The notes: generated by a model not told the origin, from the sequence alone. Shown: positions 34,129 to 45,610, numbered from the stretch's first letter. The stretch is 64,000 nucleotides of DNA from Oscillospiraceae bacterium (GCA_902774015.1 CACYHB010000001.1:192587-256586); one strand, 5' to 3'. A program made the numbers and translations.

Positions 34129-34797
34129 ATGGGTAAAGGAAAGCTGATCGTGCTCGAGGGGATCGACGGAAGCGGCAAATCCGCACAGTACCGCCGCCTT
34201 TGCGCACGAATGGAACGGGACGGAATCGAGTATAATCATATCGTGTTCCCGCGGTATGATAAGGAGAGCAGCGCACTGATCCGCATGTATCTCGGCGGGG
34301 AATTCGGCAGCAGCCCCGACGACGTGAATGCATACGCTGCTTCCACGTTCTATGCCGTCGACCGTTTTGCCGCATACCGGACGGATTGGGGTGACATATA
34401 CGAGCAGGGAGGATTGATCCTTTCCGACCGTTATACGACGTCGAACGCTGTCCATCAGGGCTCAAAACTCCCGGATGAGGAGCTGCCTGCTTTCTTCCGG
34501 TGGCTGTCCGATCTGGAATATGTAAAGATGGGGCTGCCCAGGCCCGACCTTGTGATCTATCTGGATGTTGATGTGGAGACTTCGCTTGCCCGTATGCGGC
34601 GCAGGCAGGAAAAAAACCATACCAGCGCCGATATCCATGAGAAGGACGTCACCTATCTTCAGCGCTGCCTTCGGACGGCGAACATGGCAGCTGATTACTA
34701 CGGATGGACGCGCATCCCTTTCCTGAAAGACGGAAAAGAAAGAGAACTGGAAGAAAAAAACGCGGAGATTTACGGCATCATTCAGAGATATCTGTAA
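34129..34797 (+). CDS. tmk: Thymidylate kinase
   Basis: The 222-residue protein has the P-loop EGIDGSGKS at residues 10-18, the base-recognition segment FYAVDRFAAY with the Asp-Arg pair, ILSDRYTTSN, and the lid region LARMRRRQEKN. It phosphorylates dTMP to dTDP. It is placed with the sirtuin gene rather than with holB, and the DRF rather than DRY motif is a mild variant; a second dTMP kinase elsewhere cannot be excluded. GAGGAGAG precedes the ATG. Confidence 0.85.
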   Translation: MGKGKLIVLEGIDGSGKSAQYRRLCARMERDGIEYNHIVFPRYDKESSALIRMYLGGEFGSSPDDVNAYAASTFYAVDRFAAYRTDWGDIYEQGGLILSDRYTTSNAVHQGSKLPDEELPAFFRWLSDLEYVKMGLPRPDLVIYLDVDVETSLARMRRRQEKNHTSADIHEKDVTYLQRCLRTANMAADYYGWTRIPFLKDGKERELEEKNAEIYGIIQRYL

Positions 34798-34823
34798 AAG
34801 AAGAGGGCCTCTTTCGAGGCCCC
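34798..34823 (-). terminator. Terminator of the Cys-rich gene
   Basis: A seven-bp stem GGGCCTC/GAGGCCC (34805-34811 with 34816-34822). A T-rich tract follows only when read on the minus strand. Confidence 0.7.
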
Positions 34824-34837
34824 GTCGCTTGATTGTT

Positions 34838-34981
34838 TCAGCAGCAGCCGTTCCCGCAGCCGCAGCCGTTGTTGTTGTCGCAGCCGCAGCCGCAGTTGAA
34901 GCCGTTGTTGCCGCAGCCAAAGAGGATAATCAAAAGAATGATGATCCAGAGGCCGTTGCTGTTGCAGTTGTTACAGAACAT
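34838..34981 (-). CDS. Cysteine-rich membrane miniprotein
   Basis: A 47-residue protein with ten cysteines. It has an N-terminal C-x2-C pair (Cys3, Cys6), one hydrophobic helix of about ten residues (LWIIILLIILF) and a Cys/Gly/Asn tail (CGCGC, CGCG, CC at the end). Similar small proteins in Firmicutes are often labelled chorion-class high-cysteine proteins; their role is unknown, with spore-coat or metal binding as possibilities. AAAGGA lies about eight bases before this ATG. An upstream in-frame ATG lacks one, so I use the shorter form. It is divergent from mltG. Confidence 0.72.
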   Translation of the reverse strand: MFCNNCNSNGLWIIILLIILFGCGNNGFNCGCGCDNNNGCGCGNGCC

Positions 34982-35136
34982 GGCAGGTCCTTTCTCCGCA
35001 CGTAGTAGCCGCTGCGCATCCTGCGGATTGAATGGCAGTTTTCTCTCACAATTCGGCACGGTTCCCGTGCTCAAGCCATCTTATGCACCTTTTACCCCTG
35101 CGGTTCCGGTGCCGTTACAGCAGCGAGGATGAATAC

Positions 35137-36477
35137 ATGGCAGAACAAAACGATAAAATTGTACAGGTGTTACGATCAGAAGAAGAACGCAGCGGCAAAA
35201 AGGCCGCGGGACGCAACGATTCTTCAGATGCAAAAGGAAGACCCCAGCGTGAGAAGAGTTCTTCCTTTGTGAGTATGGATAAGCTTTTGATCGACGAAAC
35301 AGGGCAGGAACCCAAGAATTATACGGGAGACGAAACTTCGGAACGGGACTATCGGCCCATTCGCCAGAGCCACGAATATCGCTCCGGCTGCCTGGGCGGC
35401 ATTATGTATTTCGTCTTTATTCTTTGCGTCAGCGTGGTCCTTGCCTGCCTGACATGGATGGCAGCAAGCGATATGCTGGCGCTGAATAAGGCGCCGTATA
35501 CGACTACCGTCACGCTTCCTATGAGTATTTTCAGCTCCGAAACCGTGGATACCTTTGATGAAAACGGAGTCAAGACAGGCACAAAGCGTGTCACCCACGC
35601 CGATATGGAGTATGTATCAAATACGCTTAAGGAAGCAGGCCTTATTGAATACAAATGGCTCTTTGAGTTGTTTGGCCGTTTCTCACATGCTGACACAAAG
35701 ATTAAACCCGGTGAATATGAACTGCAGTCCACCTTTGATTACCGCGCCCTTGTACAGAATATGCGGCCGGGCTCCGGCTCTGCTGTGACTGTTCAGGTCA
35801 CGTTCCCCGAAGGCTTCAGCCTGCGGCAGACATTTCTGCTGCTGGAAGAAAAAGGCGTGGCCAATTACGATGATCTGATGAATGCCGCGGCAAGCTATAA
35901 ATTCAACTATGACTTTCTTGAGGACATGGAATCCACGCAGGCAAACCGTCTGGAAGGCTTCCTGTTCCCGGACACTTATGAGTTTTATGTGGGGATGCAG
36001 TCCTCCAGTGCGATCAACAAATTCCTGGAGAATTTCCACTACCGTATCACTGCGGAGCTTCTGCAGCGTATGGAAGAACGCGGACAGAACATTCATGAGG
36101 TCATAACCATTGCCTCCATGATCGAGAAGGAAGCTGCAAACGATAACGAGCGCGCCACTATTGCCTCGGTCATTTATAACCGTCTGCGGGCGGGCATGCC
36201 TCTCGGAATTGACGCGACGACGCTGTATCTCTATCCGGATCATGAGGGCGCGCCGACTGCGTCCATGCTGGAAGAGGATACGCCCTATAATACCCGACTG
36301 TATACCGGCCTGACGCCTACGCCGATCTGCAATCCCGGCCTTGCCTCCATCCGCGCCGCTCTCTATCCGGAGAATACGAATTTCTACTACTATGCGCTGG
36401 ACACGAGCACCGGCCTGCATAAGTTCTTCACCAATGCCAATGAATTCAACAACTTTGTCGCAACCCAGAGCTATTGA
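35137..36477 (+). CDS. mltG: Endolytic murein transglycosylase MltG
   Basis: A 446-residue YceG-family lytic transglycosylase that cuts nascent glycan strands. A cytoplasmic acidic/basic N-terminal region of about 85 residues precedes one membrane helix (CLGGIMYFVFILCVSVVLACLTWM region). The catalytic domain has LEGFLFPDTYEF, ITIASMIEKEA with the catalytic Glu, VIYNRLRAGMPLGIDATTLY and TPYNTRLYTGLTPTPICNPG. The long N-terminal cytoplasmic tail is unusual but seen in Firmicutes. GAGG precedes the ATG. The next gene overlaps its 3' end. Confidence 0.93.
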   Translation: MAEQNDKIVQVLRSEEERSGKKAAGRNDSSDAKGRPQREKSSSFVSMDKLLIDETGQEPKNYTGDETSERDYRPIRQSHEYRSGCLGGIMYFVFILCVSVVLACLTWMAASDMLALNKAPYTTTVTLPMSIFSSETVDTFDENGVKTGTKRVTHADMEYVSNTLKEAGLIEYKWLFELFGRFSHADTKIKPGEYELQSTFDYRALVQNMRPGSGSAVTVQVTFPEGFSLRQTFLLLEEKGVANYDDLMNAAASYKFNYDFLEDMESTQANRLEGFLFPDTYEFYVGMQSSSAINKFLENFHYRITAELLQRMEERGQNIHEVITIASMIEKEAANDNERATIASVIYNRLRAGMPLGIDATTLYLYPDHEGAPTASMLEEDTPYNTRLYTGLTPTPICNPGLASIRAALYPENTNFYYYALDTSTGLHKFFTNANEFNNFVATQSY

Positions 36478-37672
36478 GCCGCCTGAGCTGCTGGCTCCTG
36501 CAGGGGATCCGGAGCGGCTGAAAATGGCCATTCTTTACGGAGCTGACGCCGTCTATCTTGCCGGACACAAATTCGGTATGCGCTCGGCCGCTGTAAGCTT
36601 TTCGGACGAGGCACTCCGGGAGGCCGTGCGCTACGCGCATGCACACGGCGTAAAAGTGTATGTTACCTGCAATACGCTTCCGCGGGAAGAAGAACTCGGA
36701 GAAATCCCGGCCTATCTTGGGTTCCTGGAGAGCGCCGGCGTCGATGCGCTGATCATTGCGGATCTTGGCGTCATGGAACTTGCAAAGATATATGCGCCGG
36801 GACTGGCCAGGCACGTCAGTACGCAGTTCGGCGTCATCAACAGCGCCGCCGCGAACGCTTTGCATTTGCTCGGCGCCGATACGGTCGTGCTGGCACGGGA
36901 GACGCCGTTGGAGGATATTCGCAGGATACGCGCGAATACCCCGGACACGCTGCGGATCGAGGCCTTTGTACACGGCGCCATGTGCGTCTCCTTCTCGGGG
37001 CGCTGTCTGCTCTCCAATTATATGACCGGGCGCGACGCCAACCGCGGCCAGTGTGCCCAGCCCTGCCGCTGGAAATATCATCTTGTTGAGGAGACGAGGC
37101 CCGGGCAGTATTTCGAGATCAGCGAGGACGGCGGGACGCATATCATGAACTCCCGGGATATGTGCATGATCGAGCATATCCCGGAGCTGATCGATGCCGG
37201 GGTCGGAAGTCTGAAGATCGAGGGCCGCATGAAGTCCGCCTACTATACGGCGGTCGTGACCAATGCCTATCGTCACGCTATCGACGCCGCTGTCAAAGGA
37301 GAGAAGCTGGATCCTGTCTGGATCCGGGAGACCGACATGGTGAGCCACAGACCGTATACCACCGGCTTTTATTTCGGGGAGCCGGGTCAGTATTACGAGG
37401 ACGGGATGTATACTACCGGCGCCGATGTGGTGGCCGTTGTGGAGAGCTGCGACGGGAACGGGAATGCTTTGCTGACCCAGCGAAACAAGTTCTCCTGCGG
37501 TGATGAACTGGAATTGCTTTGCCCCGGACAGAAACCACTGTCTTTCTCAGCGGACAATCTGCGAAATGAAGAAGGGGAGAGCATACCGGATACCCGCCGC
37601 GCCATGATGGCTTTTCGGATGCCCCTGCCGATCCCCGCTCCCGCAGGCTCTCTTGTGCGAAAATGCCGCTGA
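36440..37672 (+). CDS. Peptidase U32 family protein
   Basis: About 410 residues. PPELLAPAGDPERLKMAILYGADAVYLAG is the family start, and the U32 signature EAFVHGAMCVSFSGRCLLSN with CAQPCRW supplies the Fe-S-type cysteines seen in family members that hydroxylate or modify RNA (RlhA, TrhP). YrrN/YrrO homologs sit beside MltG in Bacillus, so the context is conserved. The start is uncertain: conserved sequence begins only four codons after the mltG stop region, ATG at 36440 and TTG at 36455 have no ribosome binding site, so translational coupling is likely. Confidence 0.88.
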   Translation: MNSTTLSQPRAIEPPELLAPAGDPERLKMAILYGADAVYLAGHKFGMRSAAVSFSDEALREAVRYAHAHGVKVYVTCNTLPREEELGEIPAYLGFLESAGVDALIIADLGVMELAKIYAPGLARHVSTQFGVINSAAANALHLLGADTVVLARETPLEDIRRIRANTPDTLRIEAFVHGAMCVSFSGRCLLSNYMTGRDANRGQCAQPCRWKYHLVEETRPGQYFEISEDGGTHIMNSRDMCMIEHIPELIDAGVGSLKIEGRMKSAYYTAVVTNAYRHAIDAAVKGEKLDPVWIRETDMVSHRPYTTGFYFGEPGQYYEDGMYTTGADVVAVVESCDGNGNALLTQRNKFSCGDELELLCPGQKPLSFSADNLRNEEGESIPDTRRAMMAFRMPLPIPAPAGSLVRKCR

Positions 37673-37677
37673 ATCCC

Positions 37678-37705
37678 TTGACAATTGTGCATCTTGTGAT
37701 AAAAT
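37678..37705 (+). promoter_or_regulatory. Sigma-A promoter of the alaS leader
   Basis: TTGACA (37678-37683), a 16-base spacer and TAAAAT (37700-37705), preceded by TGA as an extended -10. Confidence 0.85.
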
Positions 37706-37711
37706 TACATA

Positions 37712-37925
37712 GGCTTTGACGAAAAGAGTCAGAAGCAGCGCACTTCAGAGAGGGATCGGAAGCTGTGAGATCCTGTGCGCGATTCCGGCGGCCGCTTCCG
37801 AGCCTCCCTGCGATGAGCGGGGCGTATGCCTGCGTTAAAGGCGCTTGAGAAGTCGCGAAAGCGACAATCAGGGTGGTACCGCGAATTCACCTTCGCCCCT
37901 GTTCGGGGCGGAGGTATCTTTTTTT
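37712..37925 (+). ncRNA. T-box leader of alaS (specifier GCC)
   Basis: The T-box AGGGTGGTACCGCG is at 37870-37883. Stem I has the AGAGAG element (about 37747) and its specifier-loop 3' side reads GGCGGCCGCTTCCGAGCC; aligned with the valS leader this puts GCC (alanine) at 37791-37793. The terminator stem around CGCCCC/GGGGCG (37894-37910) is followed by a run of seven T residues ending at 37925. It should raise alaS expression when tRNA-Ala is uncharged. Confidence 0.94.
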
Positions 37926-37935
37926 GGAGGACAAA

Positions 37936-40572
<2,637 letters not shown>

Positions 40573-40585
40573 AGGAGGTTAGAAC

Positions 40586-40933
40586 ATGAAAGACGAAAAC
40601 TGCCTGTTCTGTAAAATCATCGCCGGGGAAATCCCCAGCAGCAAGGTCTATGAGGACGACGACGTATTTGCGTTTCGTGATATCAATCCCCAGGCTCCCG
40701 TGCACGTACTCGTTGTGCCCAAAAAGCACATCTGCTGCGCCCGCTGCATCAATGCTGATAATTCCGCTGCCGTAGCAAAATGCTTTGAAGCGGTTGCTAA
40801 AATCGGCAAGGCTGAGGGGCTTGAGAACGGATACCGCGTCATCAACAACTGCGGGGAAGACGGCGGTCAGTCTGTCATGCACCTGCATTTCCATTTGATC
40901 GGCGGCGTGAAGCTCGGCGAAAAGATCATCTGA
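40586..40933 (+). CDS. HIT family hydrolase (Hint-like)
   Basis: A 115-residue histidine-triad protein. CLFCKIIAGEIPSSKVYEDDDVFAF is the family start and the triad His99-x-His101-x-His103 lies in VMHLHFHLIGG. The Cys at 6 and 9 with later residues may bind zinc. Hint proteins hydrolyse aminoacyl-AMP and other adenosine phosphoramidates; being next to alaS fits clean-up of aminoacyl adenylates, which is inference. GGAGG precedes the ATG. Confidence 0.93.
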   Translation: MKDENCLFCKIIAGEIPSSKVYEDDDVFAFRDINPQAPVHVLVVPKKHICCARCINADNSAAVAKCFEAVAKIGKAEGLENGYRVINNCGEDGGQSVMHLHFHLIGGVKLGEKII

Positions 40934-40938
40934 TTCTG

Positions 40939-40968
40939 CGCATCCGCAGGGAAAAACCCTGCGGATGT
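40939..40968 (+). terminator. Hairpin after the HIT gene
   Basis: An 11-12 bp stem (40940-40951 with 40957-40967) with an AAAAA loop. Only a weak T-rich tract follows, so it may attenuate rather than fully stop transcription into comEC. Confidence 0.6.
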
Positions 40969-40994
40969 ATCATATTTCCGGAGGAAAAAAGATA

Positions 40995-43283
40995 ATGCGC
41001 GTTTTGGCCACATTTGCTTTTTCCTTCTCCGCGGCGATTTTCTCAGCTGTATATTTTCTGCCTTTTTCATGGACGCCTTATCTGAGCGTCGTTCTGCTCT
41101 TTTCCGGGCTGCTGTTGCTGCTGACGAGACAGCGTTGGACGCGCCTGTTTGTTCTTATGCTGCTCGGAGCGGCTGTCGGCCTGGGTTGGTTCTATATTCA
41201 CGATCTGCAGACCATCGAGAAGGCACGCCTCGTGGCGGGGACGGAGCGGCAGGTGGAAGCCAGGGTGCTGGAGTACCCGAAGTCATACGAAAACTACTGT
41301 CGTTTGACGGTCAGGATTGAAAACGGGGATCTGCCGCGTCTCAATGCCCTCGTCTATGACCGCAGCACCTCTTCTTCCGCTTTGGAGCCGGGGGACAGGA
41401 TCGTGTTTTCGGCAAAGCTCAGCGTCGCTGACAGGCGGTACAATGAAGAGATCGGCGATTATCTTGCACGGGATATTTATCTCAAGCTGAACGCTGTTTC
41501 CACGCCAAAACTGATCCAGGCGGCAGGCTCGTATGAACGCCTCCCTGTGAGGATCCACCACATGCTGGTTCGCCATATAGAAGAGATCTTTCAGCCGGAT
41601 TCAGCCGCGTTTATGAAATCGCTCCTTCTGGGCGATAAGACGGATCTTTATAATAGGGAAGGGGACTACCTGCATCTGAGCCGTGCTGGAAACATGCACG
41701 CGCTGGCGGTTTCCGGTCTGCATATCTCATTTCTTGTAGGGCTTATTCAACTTGTGTTCGGGAAACAGCGTTTTGCCTCTGTTTTGACGATCGTACTGGT
41801 TTGGTGTTTCGTTCTGATCACCGGAGCAAGCCCGTCGGCAGTGCGCGCGGGCGTTATGCAGAGTCTCCTGCTCCTCGCGCCGATCCTCTATCGGGAAAAC
41901 GATCCGCCCACCACGCTGGCTTTTGCGCTGGGCCTCATTCTTCTGCATAACCCTCGTGCCGCGGCAAGCGTCAGTCTCCAGCTCTCCTTCGCGGCAATGG
42001 CGGGAATTCTGTGTTTCGGAAGCGCTCTGTACAACAGCTTCGTTTCTTTTATGCCGGCGGGACGGATGCGCCGCCTGCTGAACGGCGTTGCTGCGGCTGC
42101 GGCCAGCTCACTGGCGGTCCTGCCCTTCACGGTTCCGCTCACGGCTGTCCATTTTGGCTATGTTTCTCTTGTTTCTCCCGTCTCCGGCGTTCTCTGCTTT
42201 TTTGCAATCTCCCTTTGCTTCTGTCTCGGCTATCTCGCCTGCCTCTTCTCCCTCGTTTTTCTCCCGTTTGGCCTGCTGCTTGCACGGATCGCTGCGCTGC
42301 TCGGACAGTACATCTTATGGGTTTCCGGGCTGCTGTCTTCACTGTCGAATGCTGTCGTTTATCTGGAATCCGCCTGGTTTCTTTTCTGGCTGTGCGGCGT
42401 CTATCTTCTGTTTCTGCTGGCGCGTTTTCTCCCGCTCAGGCGTTTGGAAAAGCTGCTGCTCCCCGGTGTGCTTTCTATCCTTGTGATGATGTTGCTTTCC
42501 AATGTGGAGAGACTGCACTACGAACAGGAGGATGGCTTCTTCTCCGCCCTGGACGTAGGACAAGGACAGTGCCTGTGTGTATTTGACGAAGATTTGACCG
42601 TTGTCATTGACTGTGGAAACCAGATGTCTCTATCCAACGCAGGAGATCTTGCAGGTCGTTTTCTGATCTCCAGAGGCAGACGATCGGTGGATACGCTGAT
42701 TCTGACGCATCTGGATTCAGACCACGTGAACGGCGTCACGATGCTGATGGAGATGATCCCCGTCAAACGCATCGTGATCCCTGCCGGAATGGACGATGGC
42801 AGCGGCTGTTTACAGGCGATCGCCGCAAAAGCAGAGCTTTTGAATACGGAATTCGTTCGTTTGTCTGAGGACAGTGAACTGCGCCTGAAGAATTCGTCTC
42901 TGCGTGTTTTTGCTCCGCTTTCACAGGAAGATATGAATGACAGCGGACTGTTTGTTGACGTTTCATACGACGGTTACGACATTCTTGTGTCCGGCGATGC
43001 CTCCCAGGAAATGGAGCGTGCATTCTTGATGCATGCGCTGCCGGATCCGATCGAACTGCTTGTGATAGGCCATCACGGCTCACGCTTCTCCTCTTCGGAG
43101 GATCTGCTGCGCTCTACGGGGGCGGATACGGCGATCATCAGCGTCGGCTATAATACCTACGGCCACCCTGATGAACAAACGCTTGAACGATTGGCTTCGA
43201 ACCATTATAATGTTTACCGTACCGATCTGGACGGGACCATCACTTTTCATATTGAGGGCGGTCATGGCAAAAAAGAATCCTAA
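40995..43283 (+). CDS. comEC: ComEC/Rec2 DNA-uptake channel
   Basis: A 762-residue protein in three parts: an N-terminal DUF4131 region with several helices, the central competence domain (MKSLLLGDKTDL, MHALAVSGLHISFLVGL, ASPSAVRAGVMQSL) with multiple membrane helices, and a C-terminal metallo-beta-lactamase-like domain (LDVGQGQC, LTHLDSDHVNG, VIGHHGS). ComEC transports single-stranded DNA into the cytoplasm and the C-terminal domain probably degrades the other strand. GGAGG is 11 bases before the ATG. holA overlaps its end by 20 bases. No other late competence genes are in this window. Confidence 0.93.
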   Translation: MRVLATFAFSFSAAIFSAVYFLPFSWTPYLSVVLLFSGLLLLLTRQRWTRLFVLMLLGAAVGLGWFYIHDLQTIEKARLVAGTERQVEARVLEYPKSYENYCRLTVRIENGDLPRLNALVYDRSTSSSALEPGDRIVFSAKLSVADRRYNEEIGDYLARDIYLKLNAVSTPKLIQAAGSYERLPVRIHHMLVRHIEEIFQPDSAAFMKSLLLGDKTDLYNREGDYLHLSRAGNMHALAVSGLHISFLVGLIQLVFGKQRFASVLTIVLVWCFVLITGASPSAVRAGVMQSLLLLAPILYRENDPPTTLAFALGLILLHNPRAAASVSLQLSFAAMAGILCFGSALYNSFVSFMPAGRMRRLLNGVAAAAASSLAVLPFTVPLTAVHFGYVSLVSPVSGVLCFFAISLCFCLGYLACLFSLVFLPFGLLLARIAALLGQYILWVSGLLSSLSNAVVYLESAWFLFWLCGVYLLFLLARFLPLRRLEKLLLPGVLSILVMMLLSNVERLHYEQEDGFFSALDVGQGQCLCVFDEDLTVVIDCGNQMSLSNAGDLAGRFLISRGRRSVDTLILTHLDSDHVNGVTMLMEMIPVKRIVIPAGMDDGSGCLQAIAAKAELLNTEFVRLSEDSELRLKNSSLRVFAPLSQEDMNDSGLFVDVSYDGYDILVSGDASQEMERAFLMHALPDPIELLVIGHHGSRFSSSEDLLRSTGADTAIISVGYNTYGHPDEQTLERLASNHYNVYRTDLDGTITFHIEGGHGKKES

Positions 43284-44313
43284 AGAGGATAACAAACTGA
43301 ATTATGCAGCAGAGATTCGTGCGCTGAAAGAGCGAGGCCCGGAACGCCTCTACTTTCTTTGGGGTCCGGAGGATTATTTGCGCGAGCAGTACCTGCAGAC
43401 ACTGAAGCGTGTCTGCCTGCCCGAAGGGGAGGACAGCTTCAGCTTCAAGCGTCTCAACGGACCGGAGCTGGATGCCGTACTGCTGCAGGAGGCGATCGAC
43501 GCGATGCCCTTCCTGACGGACAGGAGCTTTGTGGAGCTTCGTGACGTCGATCTCAATCGAGTGAAGGAAGCGGATCTCGTCCTTTCGCTGCTTCAGGATA
43601 TTCCGGATTACTGTACTGTCGTGTTCGTTCAGAATGCGCAGTTTGAGCCTGACGGAAGGCTGAAGCTCGTCAAAGGCCTCCGCAGTGCGGGAAGGGATCT
43701 GAAGTTTTCACAGGCCTCACAGGGACAGCTCATCGACTGGGTGGTCCGCCGTTTCGCCGCACTGGGAAAAGGGGTGGATCTGGAAAGTGTTCAGCGTCTT
43801 ATCATGATAAGCGGCGATTTGATGAACCGGCTGATCCCGGAGATCGAAAAAATCGCTGCTTATGCCAAAGGTGACAAAGTCACCGTGGCAGACGTGGAAG
43901 CGGTTGCTAACCACATTCCCGAGGCGGTGATCTTTGACATGACGGATTATATTGCCCAGAAAAAGTATAACGCCGCATTGTCTGTGCTGGCTGAACTGAT
44001 GGCGGATAAGAACAATGAGCCGATCCCGATTTTGGCCCTCCTCGGAATGCAGATGAGCAGGCTCTATGCCGCCCGCATCGCCATTGAGCGCGGGCTTGGC
44101 GCACGATTCGTTATGGAAGTCTGTGCCGTCAAGCATGATTTTGTAGCGACGAAGCTGCTGCAGTCAGCGCGCGGATTCAGCTTGCCCCAGCTGAAACGCG
44201 CTGTGGAGTTATGTGCAGAAGCGGATTATAAAATCAAAAGCAGCACTCTGGATGACAGAGCGCTGCTGACGGAAACTGTCCTTCGGATCGCGGCAGGTGA
44301 AGGCCATGCCTGA
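43264..44313 (+). CDS. holA: DNA polymerase III subunit delta
   Basis: A 349-residue clamp-loader delta subunit that opens the sliding clamp. Residues 20-45 (LKERGPERLYFLWGPEDYLREQYLQ) match the domain I start, MPFLTDRSFVELRDVD is the clamp-interaction region, and domain III holds YKIKSSTLDDRALLETVL-like sequence at the end. There is no Walker A, as expected for delta. Following comEC is the conserved order in Firmicutes. The ATG at 43264 overlaps comEC. Confidence 0.92.
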   Translation: MAKKNPKEDNKLNYAAEIRALKERGPERLYFLWGPEDYLREQYLQTLKRVCLPEGEDSFSFKRLNGPELDAVLLQEAIDAMPFLTDRSFVELRDVDLNRVKEADLVLSLLQDIPDYCTVVFVQNAQFEPDGRLKLVKGLRSAGRDLKFSQASQGQLIDWVVRRFAALGKGVDLESVQRLIMISGDLMNRLIPEIEKIAAYAKGDKVTVADVEAVANHIPEAVIFDMTDYIAQKKYNAALSVLAELMADKNNEPIPILALLGMQMSRLYAARIAIERGLGARFVMEVCAVKHDFVATKLLQSARGFSLPQLKRAVELCAEADYKIKSSTLDDRALLTETVLRIAAGEGHA

Positions 44314-44917
44314 AATTCTCGAAGCAATCATAGTGGAAGGCCGCTATGATAAAAACACGTTGAGCCAGATCGTTGACGCTGTGATCCTGGAGACATCAGG
44401 CTTCGGGATTTTCAACGACAGGCAGAAGCAAAAGCTATTTCGCACGATTGCAGAGAAGCGCGGCCTGATCGTCCTGACAGATTCTGACGGAGCAGGCTTC
44501 ATGATACGCAATTTTCTGAAATCCTGTGTGGATCCCTCACAGATCAAGCACGCCTATATTCCAGATGTGTACGGAAAAGAACGCAGAAAAAGCAAGGCAT
44601 CCAAAGAAGGAAAGATGGGCGTGGAAGGCATGAGACCGGAGATCCTCCTGGACGCACTGCGGCGTGCCGGGGCCACCTTTATCGGAGAAGACAGGATCCG
44701 CGCCCCTGAGGAAACCATCCGAAAGGCCGATCTTTATCGACTGGGTCTCAGCGGGGGAGAGGGCAGCCAAGAAAAAAGAGCAGCACTTCTGCAAGCGCTG
44801 GAGCTGCCTGCTCGTCTTTCTGCCAACGGACTCCTGGACGTTTTGAATGCGCTGATGGATCGGCAGGAATTCATTTCCCTCGCATCCTCCATTCTTCCAC
44901 GATCGGAGGAACAATAA
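44306..44917 (+). CDS. rnmV: Ribonuclease M5 family Toprim protein
   Basis: A 203-residue protein with an N-terminal Toprim domain: EAIIVEGRYDK with Glu11 and VLTDSDGAGFMIRN with Asp59 and Asp61, followed by YIPDVYGKERRKS. RNase M5 matures 5S rRNA in low-GC Gram-positive bacteria. The C-terminal half is the family's helical RNA-binding part. AGGTGAAGG precedes the ATG at 44306; a GTG nine bases upstream lacks a good site. It overlaps the holA end by eight bases and the convergent small gene by 47 bases. Confidence 0.88.
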   Translation: MPEILEAIIVEGRYDKNTLSQIVDAVILETSGFGIFNDRQKQKLFRTIAEKRGLIVLTDSDGAGFMIRNFLKSCVDPSQIKHAYIPDVYGKERRKSKASKEGKMGVEGMRPEILLDALRRAGATFIGEDRIRAPEETIRKADLYRLGLSGGEGSQEKRAALLQALELPARLSANGLLDVLNALMDRQEFISLASSILPRSEEQ

Positions 44918-45128
44918 CGCCGAAGAGAAGGGAAGTCTGCGCACACTCGTTGAGTGTCAACGCTGTTTGAAAACACCGGTAGCTGTGAACTCGGTCACCC
45001 GACCAGGCAATCAGAAAAAACACCGCTCCCAGCAGCAGCGCACAGCAAAGCTGAATACTGCGGATCTGTATGTACCAGGCTTCCGGACACATACGGAGCA
45101 TACGTCGGGCCACTGCCAGCAGTTTCAT
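44871..45128 (-). CDS. Small membrane protein, unknown function
   Basis: An 85-residue protein that I do not recognise. A basic N-terminal part (MKLLAVARRMLR) leads to one clear membrane helix (CCALLLGAVFFLIAWSG), then a Cys-containing loop and a second moderately hydrophobic stretch (TSLLFGVIVPPIV) before a charged tail. GAGGTGA lies six bases before the ATG at 45128, which supports expression. Its 3' end overlaps the convergent RNase M5 gene by 47 bases. It has no visible homology-defining motif. Confidence 0.55.
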   Translation of the reverse strand: MKLLAVARRMLRMCPEAWYIQIRSIQLCCALLLGAVFFLIAWSGDRVHSYRCFQTALTLNECAQTSLLFGVIVPPIVEEWRMRGK

Positions 45129-45333
45129 CTGGATCACCTCGGTGAAATTGTAGTTCGTCTGACCTGGCTTTTCAAGCCGCAGGTTCTTCCAGATTCCATG
45201 TATTTATCCAAGATTTACATTTTATGGCTGCTGGATTTTAACAGCTGAAAAGGAAACGCTGCCGCTCACTTTTCACTTTTCAACCCGCCGGACTGCCCGG
45301 ACACGCATATAATTCTCACGGCGAGTGTAAAAG

Positions 45334-45360
45334 GACCGCTCCGAATGGAGCGGTCTTTTT
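45334..45360. terminator. Terminator of tRNA-Arg
   Basis: A nine-bp stem GACCGCTCC/GGAGCGGTC (45334-45342 with 45347-45355). On the minus strand it follows the tRNA gene directly and is trailed by CCTTTT; on the plus strand it is followed by five T residues. Confidence 0.85.
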
Positions 45361-45362
45361 GA

Positions 45363-45439
45363 TGGCACCCACGAGAGGATTCGAACCTCCGACCCCTCGC
45401 TTAGGAGGCGAGTGCTCTATCCTGCTGAGCTACGTGGGC
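45363..45439 (-). tRNA. tRNA-Arg (anticodon CCU)
   Basis: The 77-base gene folds as a cloverleaf: acceptor GCCCACG/CGTGGGT, D arm, anticodon stem CTCGC/GCGAG around loop CTCCTAA, and T arm GGAGGTTCGAATCCTCT-like. The anticodon CCT reads AGG codons. The 3' CCA is encoded. A terminator lies just downstream on the minus strand. Confidence 0.98.
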
Positions 45440-45581
45440 ATATTATCAGCTTTGGTATTCTACCGCAGATTCATTGCGCTGTCAATCGCTTATCGACAGT
45501 GGATCACGGGGATCTGTCTTTTTCTGTAACAGCAGATCCGGCTGTTTTCCTGAACAGAAAGTAAATTTTCGGTATGCCAGA

Positions 45582-45610
45582 TTGAAATGAAGCTGCAAAG
45601 CGTGTATACT
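45582..45610 (+). promoter_or_regulatory. Sigma-A promoter of the ABC transporter gene
   Basis: TTGAAA (45582-45587), 17-base spacer, TATACT (45605-45610). Confidence 0.72.

Noticed and set aside
34805-34822. Terminator for tmk on the plus strand
   Set aside because: The stem is good but no T tract follows on the plus strand; the T-rich side is on the minus strand.
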